Below are positions 11,901 through 22,837 of a stretch of DNA of 64,000 nucleotides, piece by piece. The translations under genes were made by a program, and so were the position numbers. The DNA is from Septoria linicola. Lineage: Eukaryota > Ascomycota > Dothideomycetes > Mycosphaerellales > Mycosphaerellaceae. The stretch is from the NCBI GenBank assembly GCA_024114885.1, contig CP099420.1, positions 2,728,001 through 2,792,000 on the forward strand, in the 5' to 3' direction. The notes under the pieces are model-generated. The model worked only from the letters and a program-made list of their open reading frames with translations, did not search any database and was not told the DNA's origin. Each line of letters starts with the position of its first letter. The first letter of the stretch is position 1.

Positions 11901-13876
11901 GCGCTTGTTAACCAAGGATCGCCTTTGAGGCGGTAATGACATTACCGCAGTTGTGTCGTGAAGATTCTGACACGACGAGCGCGCCGCCGGCACGGTACCT
12001 GCCAGCAGGTAAGACGGAGTTCACGAGCAATCATGAGATACGTGTTTGCAAGCGATCAAAATGTGGATGTGCGATCGCTATATGTAATTGTATTATCTAA
12101 GGGAGGAATGCAGCGTTGCGCTTTTGCTACGGTGGTCACGATACCACGACAACGCTATTGCTACGAGAGCTTTTGAGATAGCCGTAATACCAAGTCAGAG
12201 ACTGTGAAGATAGAAAGTTTGAATTGGCTTCACCTTCGCGGCTTTCCTTTCTCCTCTCGATTGCAAGGCCCTCGCATCGATCAACGCACTTGCAAAGGCG
12301 TGGAGTCAATTGATCCATCCCTCCCACAGTTTCAAAGAGTCTTTCGTTCCTGCATCAGATGCTACCACCAGGTTGGTTACTTTATTCTTACCTGTATAAC
12401 TACCTGTATAGCACTGACCAGCTATAAGCTACAACCAGAAAGTCGATTCAAACTCAGTGGTGACGTTCCTATTCTCAGGCGGATTCAGTCTTTCGCTTAC
12501 CTGCATGCCCGGAAGTAAGATAGAGTGATCCTGCCAAGATTGTTTGCCATACCCTGCTTGCAGATCTGCGTTCGACAAGGAGAGGGAAATGCTGTTGGGC
12601 TCGAGGCCGATCTTCACAAATCGCGCAGAAATCATGGACGAATGATCATTGCGGTTTTTCATGCCAACGCATTACTCCTGTCGCCGATACGACATCTCGT
12701 ACCAAAGTACGTACAGTCGGCAGACCTGCGACTCCGCCAGCGTAACAATAACAGCACAGCAGCCGGCGCGCGTCGTCGGACAACCGGCTTGCCGCACTGG
12801 GCAGCAACCAGGATTGGTGGCAAATACTCGCTTTCCTTCTCTGACACGTGATACTCTCCAGAACACAACACATTATCTTCATTTCTGATATGGCCCACTG
12901 ACGATGGCAAAAGTGTTCTCCCACCGGCTTCGCGTGACTCCGCAGCATGTGAGAAATACTCTGCCTCTAGCGACTCAGGGCGACGCCGCTGGATTGGCGC
13001 TCTCGCCTACTGTGTGGCATTTCTGGCATCATCAGGGGAGAGCTCTCAACACGAGAGGCTCAGCCCGCCACAGCCCTCGGCGAACACATTACTTCGGCCA
13101 GACCACACTCAGCCAGTACGTACAGCCACCTCAATTGGCAATTCCAGTCGCTGACAGACTGTCAAACAGTGTATCAGCGATTGCCTCGCATTATTCACGC
13201 CTACGCTCCTTCTCCGACGATTTGAAGCCTACGCGGCAGCCTGCTGGTCGCCCAGAACACACTAACGAGCCAAGTAGCGTAAGTCGCTCCTCCTTCACCT
13301 TGCCCTTCCCATGGTCACTGGTCATGCGATCTAGTCTGTCGTGGTGTCTCAGCACATCAGCGCAAAGACCGTCTTATTTGTCACATCGGGACGTTCGGCA
13401 CACATCGGATGTGCGGTTCTTGAACTCCCAGTTCAGCTTTGACCGCCTCACTGCTGCTCTTGACGTGTCGCGATGCGAATCACACTATTCTGGCACGACA
13501 GTACGCATCTGGCCCAAAAGCTGCACGTAATACCACAGCACCGCATGTCGGCGCTAGAACGACCTGCATATCGCAAGTTTCAATGCAGTGGCGTCTAGCA
13601 CACACTTGCTCGGCCCGGCAAATGCGCTTCCATCGGATCTGCAAAAGGTCGATCCAAAACAGATGGAACAATATGCGCATCCACTCTGCGAGCATACCGG
13701 CTCGCAACTTGACTGCTTTCAGGATGCTGTGCGCTCGATCTGATGCGGGTACGCTTCTGCAGCTTCGGTGTACTATTGCCTGACGCAAGATCTAGAGCAT
13801 GTCTGTCGTATCTGTGGTGTGCTCATGCGGGACATAGCCATGATCGGAGCAAGACTAATGATTGTGCTCACCGCAG
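11901..13876. other. Intergenic region and unresolved 5' end of cardiolipin synthase
   Basis: Nothing is recognisable from 11901 to about 12900. An ATG-initiated open frame at 12904 is Arg/His/Ser-rich and acid-poor at its start. At 13278 it meets a good GTAAGT donor in the same phase as the CRD1 exon at 13877. That would give a 5' exon encoding a long mitochondrial presequence, but the intron would be about 600 bases, unusual for this window. An alternative basic stretch containing ARQYASGPKAA (about 13490-13526) also resembles a presequence but does not splice in phase. The true 5' exon is undecided. Confidence 0.35.
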
Positions 13877-14866
13877 AAGTCCACCCAAAGTGCTGCGGAG
13901 CAGCCCGTTGCGAGAGGTCTCGAAGCTGCGCGGGAGCGCACCCAAGCTGTCAGAGAGAAGGTCCGATCATCTTTGACTGGACTCACACCGCACGAGAACA
14001 TTTACAACCTGCCCAACTTCTTGACAGTGACCAGATTGGTGGCCGCACCGACTACTGCATATTTGCTACTGCACGACCACAATGCGCTCGCTTTGGGCCT
14101 CTTTGCGTATGCTGGTATCACAGACCTCGTAGATGGCTGGCTCGCCCGGAAATGGAAGCTCCAGACCGTGGCAGGCAGCGTGATGGATCCTATGGCTGAT
14201 AAGGCCTTGATGATCATCCTCACAGTTACACTCGCTGTCAAGGGCGCCATACCACGTAAGGCAACTGCGTTTTCCCCACTTCTGGTCACTTCAAAGTTCC
14301 GCGGCGAATACTGACTTTGCGGAACAGTTTACCTAGCGACATTAATCCTTGGCAGAGATGCGTCCCTCGCGTCGGCAGCGCTGTACTATCGTTATGCATC
14401 TTTGCCCGCGCCAAAGACATTCCTTCGATATTGGGATTTCTCGCTCCCATCTGCCGAGGTGCATCCCACAACTGTGTCGAAGTACAACACGTTCTTACAA
14501 TTGATACTCATTGGATCCACCCTGGCGCTACCGGTTGTGGTAGCTGGTCCCCAAGAAACGCAGCTACTTCAACAGCTCGGAGTCAGTGCCGGTCAATTGC
14601 ATAACGCCATGACTTATTTCCAATGGCTTGTAGCCGGAACCACAGCCTGGAGTGGTCTCAGCTATGCATATCTGAAGAACGTCGTTACGATATTGGGACC
14701 GAACGAGGCTCTCAAAGCCAAGCAGGGTGCTCGAGGACGTGCTATCATCAGCTTGACTTTTGGAAGCTGCGTCCTCGCTGCGTCATGGCTAGCTTTGAAC
14801 GTCGACGCTCCTGCGCGGGAGACCGAGAATCTGCAGAAAGCGCGTATACTAGACCAGGCTCAATAG
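13877..14866 (+). CDS. CRD1: Cardiolipin synthase (CDP-alcohol phosphatidyltransferase), 5' end unresolved
   Basis: The enzyme joins CDP-diacylglycerol and phosphatidylglycerol to make cardiolipin in the mitochondrial inner membrane. Two exons are clear: 13877-14255, after a CACCGCAG acceptor, and 14328-14866. The 72-base intron (gtaagg...aacag) splits a Leu codon. The CDP-alcohol phosphatidyltransferase motif D-G-(x)n-A-R-(x)n-G-(x)n-D-(x)3-D is visible as ITDLVDGWLARKWKLQTVAGS followed by VMDPMADKALM. Upstream HENIYNLPNFLTVTRLVAAP begins the first membrane helix. The second exon holds the fungal-specific SLPAPKTFLRYWDFSLPSA and HPTTVSKYNTFLQL, then further membrane segments, ending RILDQAQ. 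About 305 residues are mapped; an N-terminal mitochondrial presequence must lie upstream and its exon is unresolved. The core is intact. Confidence 0.93.
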
Positions 14867-16821
14867 GCGATGCATACTACGTGCATTGCGAATAGTCAGC
14901 CTCGTTGAGGTGATGTAGGGTTGATGTGCACCGTTCGGTACGCTAGATTCTGCTGCACCAGAAGATTGAACATGAGAAATTATCGCTTGTTACTGAAGAT
15001 GTGTCCAAGCAGGGCAGCAAGAAAGAAACCCACACTCGCCGGCGCCCTGCTACTGTGCTGCGCCTCAGGCGAAGGAGCTGTCTGATCCGTACGCAGATGC
15101 AACGTTGAGCCGGCGATCCGCAAACGGCGCGCGCAAGCGAGCAGACCATTTCGCCCATAACGGCAATGATGGGCATAAGGACTGTGAGACCTTGCGAGAA
15201 TTACGAGTCTCGCTCAGATCACAGATCATCGCTTCAATGCAACGCGAAGCGCAATCCAGCACATCCAATATCGGTGTGTATCACCGACACCGCTCTTAGT
15301 CGCAACAGCCGTTTGTACACATCTCCGGAGTGCTCCCCGCGAATGAGCTTGTATGTGCAACGCTGGCGAAACGCGGCAACGGCGTGCCCACTCTCAGCAC
15401 AGCACCACCACTCCAATGCCATCCATTTACCCAAAAGGTCCATGTGCTGACACTAATATTTCCAATACTACTACCACCAAGCCAGGAATAGCTAAGATCG
15501 ACGACTTGCTGACTTTGTTGGTCTCTCCCTGTATGCGATCAGCTGAGACTACTTGTCTCTCCCACTTCTTCCCTGTGCTTTCTCTGCATGGCTTGCATGT
15601 GTTTACAAGGAACATGGGATGTGGCATGTTCCGAGCTTTGAAGTGTAGGGCAGGGCAGGATTGCCCTGGATGAGAGCTCGCCCTCGTTCTCCGAATATGC
15701 GACGGCATTTGACAGCTAGGAAGCAAGGCATTCGAGGCGATGTTGTGCTTGTTCCGCGTGTGCCACGTCGATGCGGCCGTCGCATCTCTAGCTCAGTGAC
15801 GAGCTGACGTTAGCTACCAAGATACCTTGGAAGAAAGAGCCATGGAATGTTGGAATGTGTCAAGGGCGGTGCTGTTGGCTGTTCAGCAAGATGCAAGGCT
15901 TAGGTGCAGTCCACTGCACTTGAGTCGCGACCCGACACCACGCCGACACAACTAGGAGAATGGATCATCGATGCACTGAACAACACATATACCTGTGTCA
16001 CTAGCTCGAGCTGAAGGACAGATACTAGCAGACACGACATTTGGCAGCGAAAAAGCCAGCCGAAGCGATCATGGAACAAGACATGCCCATGATTGTCACC
16101 CGAGGTAGGGACTGGAAGAGCAGTAGTAACTAGCCAAGGTTACAGTTGCACTCAAGCGCAACTGGTGATGTGCTAGTCTGTCGAAAGGTGAAGTCAAGTT
16201 GACTTTCGACCAGCAAAAGCCTGTGTGACGACAAGATGCATTGACACGAAACTCACATTGAGAGCGGACAAGCTTTTTGGATTTGGAAGTATATCTCTCG
16301 CCCTCCCTCTCCAGAGCATAGGTTAGAGAGAACTGCTGTGCTTTGACAGAGCTGCTGTCTCTGAGCTCGTGTGGTATGGTCAAGGTCAGCAGCTATCGAA
16401 GCAGGCTCCTCGGCTGCCTTTGTCCTGATCGTCATGACCCACGCTGTGAGGAAATAGCTTCAGGTGAATGATGACTGTCAGCATCAGTTGCGCTGAGATG
16501 CCCTCAGCTGTCCTTTCGTAGTTGCGAGATTGGTGTAGGAGTAGAGCGCTGTATGTGCTCGAAGTCTTTCGCTGACAAGGACTGCTCCACCTTATTGTAC
16601 GTAGTCTACCTGTCTCTACTGTCACTTTCCGAACTGGAGGCTCGCGTTGTCCATCGTTTTGGGAAGAGCCATCTGTGCGAGTGGCTTGCGAGCCCTTTTC
16701 CAGAGCATAGGCAAGCGCGTCGATGACTTGCAGTGCCGCCGCTGAGAGCACCATGCACATTGGAATATGAAATGGCGAACCCGTACTCGAGACCACTGCG
16801 AAGATGTTCAATGTCCAACTT
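14867..16821. other. Intergenic region, nothing recognised
   Basis: Both strands hold only short overlapping frames with no family resemblance. I saw no repeat family, RNA gene or transposon signature. It probably holds the 3' UTR of CRD1 and the downstream region of the minus-strand candidate at 16822-17220. Confidence 0.5.
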
Positions 16822-17220
16822 TCACTTTCCTTGTTCGTCTTCACCTACTCCATCCTTGCGCCCCGCTGCTTTCTGAGCCCTCACTTGACACTGCCCGCCC
16901 ATCTCACATCGCTCATCATCTGCTGCCAAACTACCGTGCATCCACGGATGTCCTTCGACCTCACGCGGCTCATCTGTTATGTCACAGCCAGCCCCTACGA
17001 CGAGGCTCGTGGCCAGCTCCTTCTCATTTGGGTTCGAGTCTTTGCTGGTTCCAGTGTCTTTGATTAGGGCTTCGAGTCGCTCGTCTTCACTTCTTGCGTC
17101 ATTCATGGCTTCAGCCTCGAGTTGAGCAGTGTGTCTGCTTACGGCTTGGTCGGACTCGAAGAGTGAGATGTCGAAGGCGAAACCCATGATTGCGAATAGG
17201 TCGTGCTTGGGTGTCGCCAT
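16822..17220 (-). CDS. Hypothetical acidic protein, 132 aa
   Basis: I do not recognise this protein. It starts at a real ATG (17220, preceded by TTTTAAAGC) and runs 132 codons without interruption. It opens MATPKHDLFAIMGFAFDISL, then becomes strongly acidic and polar (EAMNDARSEDERLEALIKD). There is no signal peptide or obvious membrane segment, and a Cys appears near position 80 and twice later. The C-terminal third (AAGRKDGVGEDEQGK) is of lower complexity and could be read-through into a missed intron. It lies about 550 bases downstream of, and in the same direction as, the SLATT-type gene. Composition unlike random non-coding frames is the only support. Confidence 0.45.
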   Translation of the reverse strand: MATPKHDLFAIMGFAFDISLFESDQAVSRHTAQLEAEAMNDARSEDERLEALIKDTGTSKDSNPNEKELATSLVVGAGCDITDEPREVEGHPWMHGSLAADDERCEMGGQCQVRAQKAAGRKDGVGEDEQGK

Positions 17221-17769
17221 GCTTTAAAACTTATGTGGGTTTGGGGTCGTGCCTGTGATCTGAGTTGATGGCCAGGAGACGTTTCTGAACGTGGTCGTGC
17301 TGCGGTCTCTGTCTTGTGAGGTCCCTTGAATTGCTTCCACTTGGAACTGCAGAAAGCAGTCGAGAGTAGTGTTTGTAAGTCTGTTGAAGACAACGTCGCA
17401 ACTTGTCAGGTGAGACCTATTATTGTCGTTGTGCTTATTGTCAGTGAAAAGGTCTCGACTTGTGAGTCACCCTGTGTGAGATGTTGTCTGTTGTTAGCGA
17501 ATACAGAGCTAACGCGACGTGCAGCGGCGGCAGCAAATTGCCTCTTGTGAGACTAGCGAGCAATCCGAAGACACTGCTCCGTGCTTGCTGTCGACAAGCT
17601 GCTTGCGAAGACAAAGTACTAGGCTCTCGACTGAAATTTCAACATCTATAATGTCATCAGTAGCAGAAGGCGGAACTGCGCAAGGGTATCTCGTGCAAGC
17701 GCTATATACATTGTGCAGCTCGTGAGCAAAAGTACGGTCCGCCAGCGTGTAATGTAGTCATTGAGTTCC
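17221..17769. other. Spacer between two minus-strand genes
   Basis: This should hold the 3' UTR of the SLATT-type gene and the promoter of the 132-aa candidate. I saw no coding signal or repeat. Confidence 0.5.
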
Positions 17770-18951
17770 TCACGCGCTTTTCACCGCGCCACCAGCTATT
17801 TGTCCTTGATCTTGTGACAAATCTTCGGTAACCTTTGTAGTTTGCTTGTTCGACTTTGATCGCTCGGCTCCTGGGGGCCGCGACGCGGTGGCTGGGCTGG
17901 CATCTGGGTCTACAATCGTGGCTACGGCGACCGGAGGCAAGGATGCAACAGGTGGAGGTGGTATAGCAGGTATTGAAGATTGAGCCGATGCCGAGGCTGC
18001 GCTTGCTATAGTACCTAGAGCAGATTGCGGAACGGCCGTCGTTGTAGTTGGTTGCTCGGGAGCGTTTGTCGGGTCTGCAGCACCAGCAGGCGCGCTGCCT
18101 GCAGTTGAGGATGCGTCTTGCTTAGGTGTGCTTCCGGATGCTTTCGTTGCTGGGCTTTCATCAGGATCTGCTGTAGGTGTTGGCGCAGCTGGAGCAGGAT
18201 TTGATGTCGTGTCCTGCGCAGGGACTGGAGCCGAAGCTGGAGGAGCAGGTGCTGGAGGCGCTGGCAGAGCAGGTTGTTCTGGGCGACTTCTGAGACCAGA
18301 GTTGGCAGTATCACTATTGATCCCAGCGCCCCCATAGTAATCAGGGTCGTTGATGGTATTGGTCTTAACAGCACGGTCGTAGAGCCTCGTTAGCCGCGCC
18401 ACTTCACTTCGCACTGTCACAGCTTCATCTGTGTCAATCGCATCGTAGCCATGAATGCCTTGACTGATGCCTCGCCACATCGTAGCAGAATTCTCGATCT
18501 CATCTACCACGCGGTCCAGGTCATCGCGGAACATTCGAGCACGCATTGGCTGTCCACGCGACTTCAAGAAGGCTACCAGTCCCGCAATAATCGTGTTCAA
18601 TGCTCCGAAAACTGTAATGAGCCAGCCAGGCGCGTTGCTCGCTCCCATTCCCGTCAAAGAAGCGCCAAGCACAACTTGAGACAGAAGTAACGTATTCGTC
18701 AACGCAGATGTGAATGCATACATCCTGCCTTGTGCTTTACGGTGCTCTGATGCGCGATGATAGAGCGAGTCCTTCGGTGGATAATAGGTCTTCTTCGCAG
18801 GGTGGTCGGTGGGACGATTCCCGACGAGATAGCAGAATTGCTTATAAGAGTCTGGCAGTGGCTCGGCTTGTGGTTGTATTGGAAATTGTTGCGGTGGGAA
18901 TGATCCTGGGAATTGGAGGAGAGGTGCACTCTCATCCGTGCTGTCACGCAT
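17770..18951 (-). CDS. SLATT-type two-TM protein (fungal SMODS/SLOG-associating effector family)
   Basis: The 393-residue protein matches the fungal SLATT pattern: a polar N-terminus, a Tyr/Arg-rich lead-in (YYPPKDSLYHRASEHRKAQG), then two membrane helices at about residues 80-101 and 109-129 joined by a short Gly/Ala/Asn loop. After these comes the amphipathic segment SRGQPMRARMFRDDLDRVVD, with the family-typical RxxxFRDDL feature. In bacteria, SLATT proteins are predicted pore-forming effectors paired with SMODS nucleotidyltransferases or SLOG sensors in conflict systems. The role of the fungal branch is unknown. The C-terminal half (about 215-393) is Pro/Ala/Ser/Thr-rich low complexity ending in a basic segment. 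The start is the first ATG at 18951. No partner nucleotidyltransferase or SLOG gene is visible nearby. Family assignment is from memory of the motif layout. Confidence 0.8.
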   Translation of the reverse strand: MRDSTDESAPLLQFPGSFPPQQFPIQPQAEPLPDSYKQFCYLVGNRPTDHPAKKTYYPPKDSLYHRASEHRKAQGRMYAFTSALTNTLLLSQVVLGASLTGMGASNAPGWLITVFGALNTIIAGLVAFLKSRGQPMRARMFRDDLDRVVDEIENSATMWRGISQGIHGYDAIDTDEAVTVRSEVARLTRLYDRAVKTNTINDPDYYGGAGINSDTANSGLRSRPEQPALPAPPAPAPPASAPVPAQDTTSNPAPAAPTPTADPDESPATKASGSTPKQDASSTAGSAPAGAADPTNAPEQPTTTTAVPQSALGTIASAASASAQSSIPAIPPPPVASLPPVAVATIVDPDASPATASRPPGAERSKSNKQTTKVTEDLSQDQGQIAGGAVKSA

Positions 18952-21919
18952 ATTTGGGACTGTCTTGCCGTGGATTCAGCTCACAAATTTGCGTTGTACC
19001 CTCCAGAGCCTACGCGCGCACCGCTTCTGCAGTATCTCACCCACAGCCCTTCCACGATCCGGCGAAAATGTGTTAGAAGTCACGGAGACGAGCAAAGACG
19101 ATGCTGATGTTAGCAGAAACGCACGTGCAGCGCCACCAATGGGTTCGTGATAAGAAGCACGGATCTACTACCATTCTCGACCAAGTCAATTGCTGCTCGT
19201 CGTGGGGACTTTCTGCTGCTGCTGAGCTGCTCATGATGAACACGACTCTTTCAGCAGCCCAAACATACTGCTCTCCATGCTATGGATGTGGTCGGATGGG
19301 CTGTCTTGTAGAGCAATACCTTGCTCATGTCTTGATAGAGTTGCGGGACGACTTTTACTTCCTGGCCGAGCACCTTCCCGAACACGAGAGTCGCGGTTTC
19401 CAACTGCGAATCCACGCGACATCAAACACCAAATATGCGAAACGCGATCTGAATTGAGATATCACTCTCTACACGACACGAAGGGGTCGAAGTGCAGTCA
19501 AATGCGCCAGGAGCACAGAACGACCTGGGTGGTGACCAGGGTGGCCCCAGGAATTGAGCGTCACAGCTCGTCAGACATCACGCTCCCAATCGTGCTAATC
19601 GACGCTGTATAAGAGGAGGCCTATCGAGGCATGAAAGCATGTCTTCTGATAATCGACTGTTCAGGAGCCCGCCAATATGTATCGACCATTTTGCGCTTCA
19701 ATGCCCGGCGTTGCTGGAACAATATCGACACCTTCGAGAAAGAGCTTGGAAGTGCTGAAGAAGAAGTACTAGAATCATCCATCATGTCCTGCTGACAACG
19801 ACGACGGACATGCAGATCGCTAGTGGTATGCAATCGATGGCGCGATGGCGATATCCATGCACATTGCAAGACTAGATACCCGGACGCCTCAACCAGTAAA
19901 CGCTACATGCCAGACACGGCTATCGTCGCGACACTACTGTTCTTCAGAAAGGTTGGGCACAAGTGCATTTGACACCCTGCCATTCCTTACAAGGTTACAG
20001 CATGCGTACATCGCGGTCATTAAAGCGCGCGAGCAGGAAATCTGCCCAGAAAGTGAGACATTTTGCAGCGATGGACCGCGCAGCGCTGGGCAACAACCAG
20101 CACAGCGCAATCACTGCTGTGTATTGACTAAATAGCTGATAGATGATCACATTGGGAGCAGATATAGGACCGCTCTCGAGCGCCCACCTCCGCGGACCTA
20201 CACAGTCGGGCATCAAAATCGCATGCCAGTACATGAGAGACTGTGCGGACAGCTGTAGGTGGCCGACCACAGCCCGATGAACCTAGATGGGAATGGAGCT
20301 GCGGCCTATGATCTTCCAAGTCACCTAGCGATCTGCCTAAGGTCGCGCCTCATCAAAAGCACGCGCCGGATTTGTCGCCGCCCGCTGTACAGCCTCCGGG
20401 CTTATGTTGGAAACTGACATGGACCTCGTAGGACGAGACTCGGCCGTACGTCCACGTATCTGACTATGAGCTCTCGCCGGAGCACTTTTGCGTGGACTGC
20501 ATTGCGTAATAACGAGACCAGACAATCAGAGCACGTGCAGTCAAAGAGCTCGCGCCTGCACTTTGATCCCGCGCTACAGCCGAAAGCGATTTCGAGTGGC
20601 ATAAGACCAGACAAAGGTACAGCAGTAGCACTGAGCCGAAAGTGCCCGGCCTGAGAAGGTCTAGGGCAAGCGTCCGTCTGGGCCTATTTGAACATGGTCA
20701 GTGACTCCTCGATCTGGTTGTGAGACCCGCACTTCAGCAGGCCTCCTCCACTTCTGGAAGGCAATGAGCGGGTCTCGCTTAGCCGCCTTACTGGCTCGAC
20801 TGGCGAAGCGCCTTCCATTATGTACTTCTGCCGTAATGTTGACGAGCTGGGGGCAGGACATCTCGGCATACCGAGCGCTGCAGTACGCAACAGCCTTCGC
20901 TGCTGCATCTGAAGAAGGGCGGCGCTGAACAAGCTCGATGCATAGCCGAAGCGTCATGCCTCGAAGCACATCATGCCGGACCCAACGCAAGCTGGAGCGG
21001 CACCCGAAGACCTCCTGGGAATCCCAATCAAGGCACCATCACCGAGCAGAACACAAAGCACGACACAAATGATAGTAGCGATGCGCAAAGTACTGAAGGC
21101 ACTGAGATGACAAGCGATGCCGACGAGGCGAAGTCATGTTCTTCGGACAGCACCGTGCTATGCGAAGACAAGCATACTTCCATGGCACTACTCATACCGG
21201 CGGCATATTTGACAATCTTCGCGGTGGCCAGCGTCGCTGGCCCTCAGATGGCTAGAGAGGTCGAGGTAGCCGCCGCCACGAACATGGAGCTAACCGTCGA
21301 GGCAATTGCACATACAGAGAGCGAAGCATCACAGCGTGGCTGACATGGGAAACGACAGTCATTGCCACAGATCCTCGAGCGAGACTGACGCCGGTCGTCG
21401 CGAAAGGGGCTCGGCGCACATATCACCGGAATCCATCCTGATCAGGACGTAGCTGTCAGCACAAAAAGAGAGCCGTTGCAGGTGGTATACCTCGAGACTG
21501 CCTGGGAAGGGAGAATGAGAGCTGAGCACGGGGTGGAAACGCGATGAGTCTTCAGTCGGAGGGAGCGACAACGTTGGGAGCAAAGGGAGAGCCCAGTACA
21601 ATCTGAGGCATTGCGAGCAGTTCTCATGATTGCAGTCCGTGGCGTTGGTCAGATGGATCATCTATGAGTGACGACAAGCACAAAGGCTCTTGTTCTCCTC
21701 TTGGCTTGTGCGAGTCGACTGCTTGCTATATATTCTACGCAGCAGATACAATGCTTTACCCTTCCTTTTTGCCGTGCATGTTAGATCGTCGGTTTGTGTT
21801 ACTCAAAATGTATTCGTCACATGACCTTGCGGCGACGCCATGCATGCCCGAAGCCGCTCTCCACAATCTCGACATGGGAATGATAGCATACTCACTCGAC
21901 CATTGCACATCTCCACACC
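18952..21919. other. 3-kb sparse region with one weak coding candidate
   Basis: Most of this stretch shows no coding signal. The exception is an open plus-strand frame at 20843-21343. It begins after a stop, has its first ATG only at 21107, and encodes an acidic Ser/Thr-rich segment followed by one hydrophobic stretch (ALLIPAAYLTIFAVASVAG). It could be the last exon of a small single-pass membrane protein whose upstream exon I could not locate, or chance. No RNA gene or mobile element was found. Confidence 0.35.
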
Positions 21920-22045
21920 ATGGCCACTCCATCATATGCCCGCTCATTAACGAGTGCAGTCAAGCGGCTCAAGGTGAGAGCGAGCAAGATGGAAGCGCGA
22001 CCGCATACTCACCAGAACATCCAGCTCTCCTCTTCATCGACTCCC

Positions 22046-22078
<33 letters not shown>

Positions 22079-22837
22079 CAAACCCGCCAAATCCAACACT
22101 CACCCTCGCGACCCGCACAACCACTCTCTCCCAACCTCGAGCGCGAACTCTCCCAGATCCGCCTCCCCAAAGCCGTGCAAGCCACCTACCTCGCACCGCT
22201 CTACCGCTCGCCGCCTCCCCTCAAGTCGCACGAAAGCCGAGACACCGTCTGCCAACTCCAGCTCCGCTCCTACAATGTCCGCAACCTCGAAGTCTTCGCC
22301 GACTTCGCCCTGCGCGCAGCCTACTTCCTCAACCTCTCCGCCATCGGGCCCTTTGCTCTCCCGCGCAAGACAGAACGCTGGACCGTCCCGCGGAGTAATT
22401 TCGTGCACAAGAAGAGTCAAGAAAACTTTGAGCGCATCACCATGCGTCGTGAGATTAAGATTCGCGATGGCGATGCGGAGGTTGTGAGTGTGTGGTTGGC
22501 GTTTTTGCGGAAACATCAGTATTACGGGGTGGGCATGAAGGCGAATGTGTGGGAGTATGGCGGGTTGGAGGCACCGAAGGAGATGGACGAGGAGGCAAAG
22601 AGGGTAGTGGATTTGTTAGGGAAGGAGAAAGTCACGGCGCCCGTGCAAGGGGTAGGGCAGGGGAGGTTGGCGGAGAAGATGATTCAGGAGCCGTTCAAGG
22701 CGGCGTGGGGGGCATATGCGCCGAGTGTGGGTGCAGAGAGTGTGCCGAGTGGGAATGAGAGGGTGCAGAAGGTCAAGGTTGATGGAGGGGTTGTGCAGGA
22801 CGGCAAGAAAGAGGGTAGGAGGAGAGCGAAGGCGTAG
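21920..22837 (+). CDS. RSM10: Mitochondrial small ribosomal subunit protein uS10m
   Basis: This is a structural protein of the mitoribosomal small subunit, related to bacterial S10. The 305-residue frame has a basic N-terminus suited to a presequence, a run of ten alanines encoded by (GCA)10 at 22046-22075, and a Pro-rich linker. The S10 core starts at LPKAVQATYLAPLYRSPPPL; RSYNVRNLEVFADFALRAAY is the first strand and helix, GPFALPRKTERWTVPRSNFV the beta-hairpin, and MRREIKIRDGD the last strand. The C-terminal extension ends in a Lys/Arg-rich patch (KKEGRRRAKA). A 42-base segment at 21974-22015 begins GTGAGA and ends CACCAG, is a multiple of three, and might be a tiny intron, which would remove 14 residues just before the Ala run. 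Both forms stay in frame. Confidence 0.93.
22046..22075 (+). repeat. (GCA)10 trinucleotide repeat in RSM10
   Basis: Ten perfect GCA units encode an alanine run between the presequence and the S10 core. Such repeats vary in length between strains without breaking the frame. Confidence 0.9.

Noticed and set aside
16386..16844. 152-codon minus-strand frame as a second exon of the 132-aa candidate
   Set aside because: No in-phase GT-AG pair joined the two convincingly and its composition is not protein-like.
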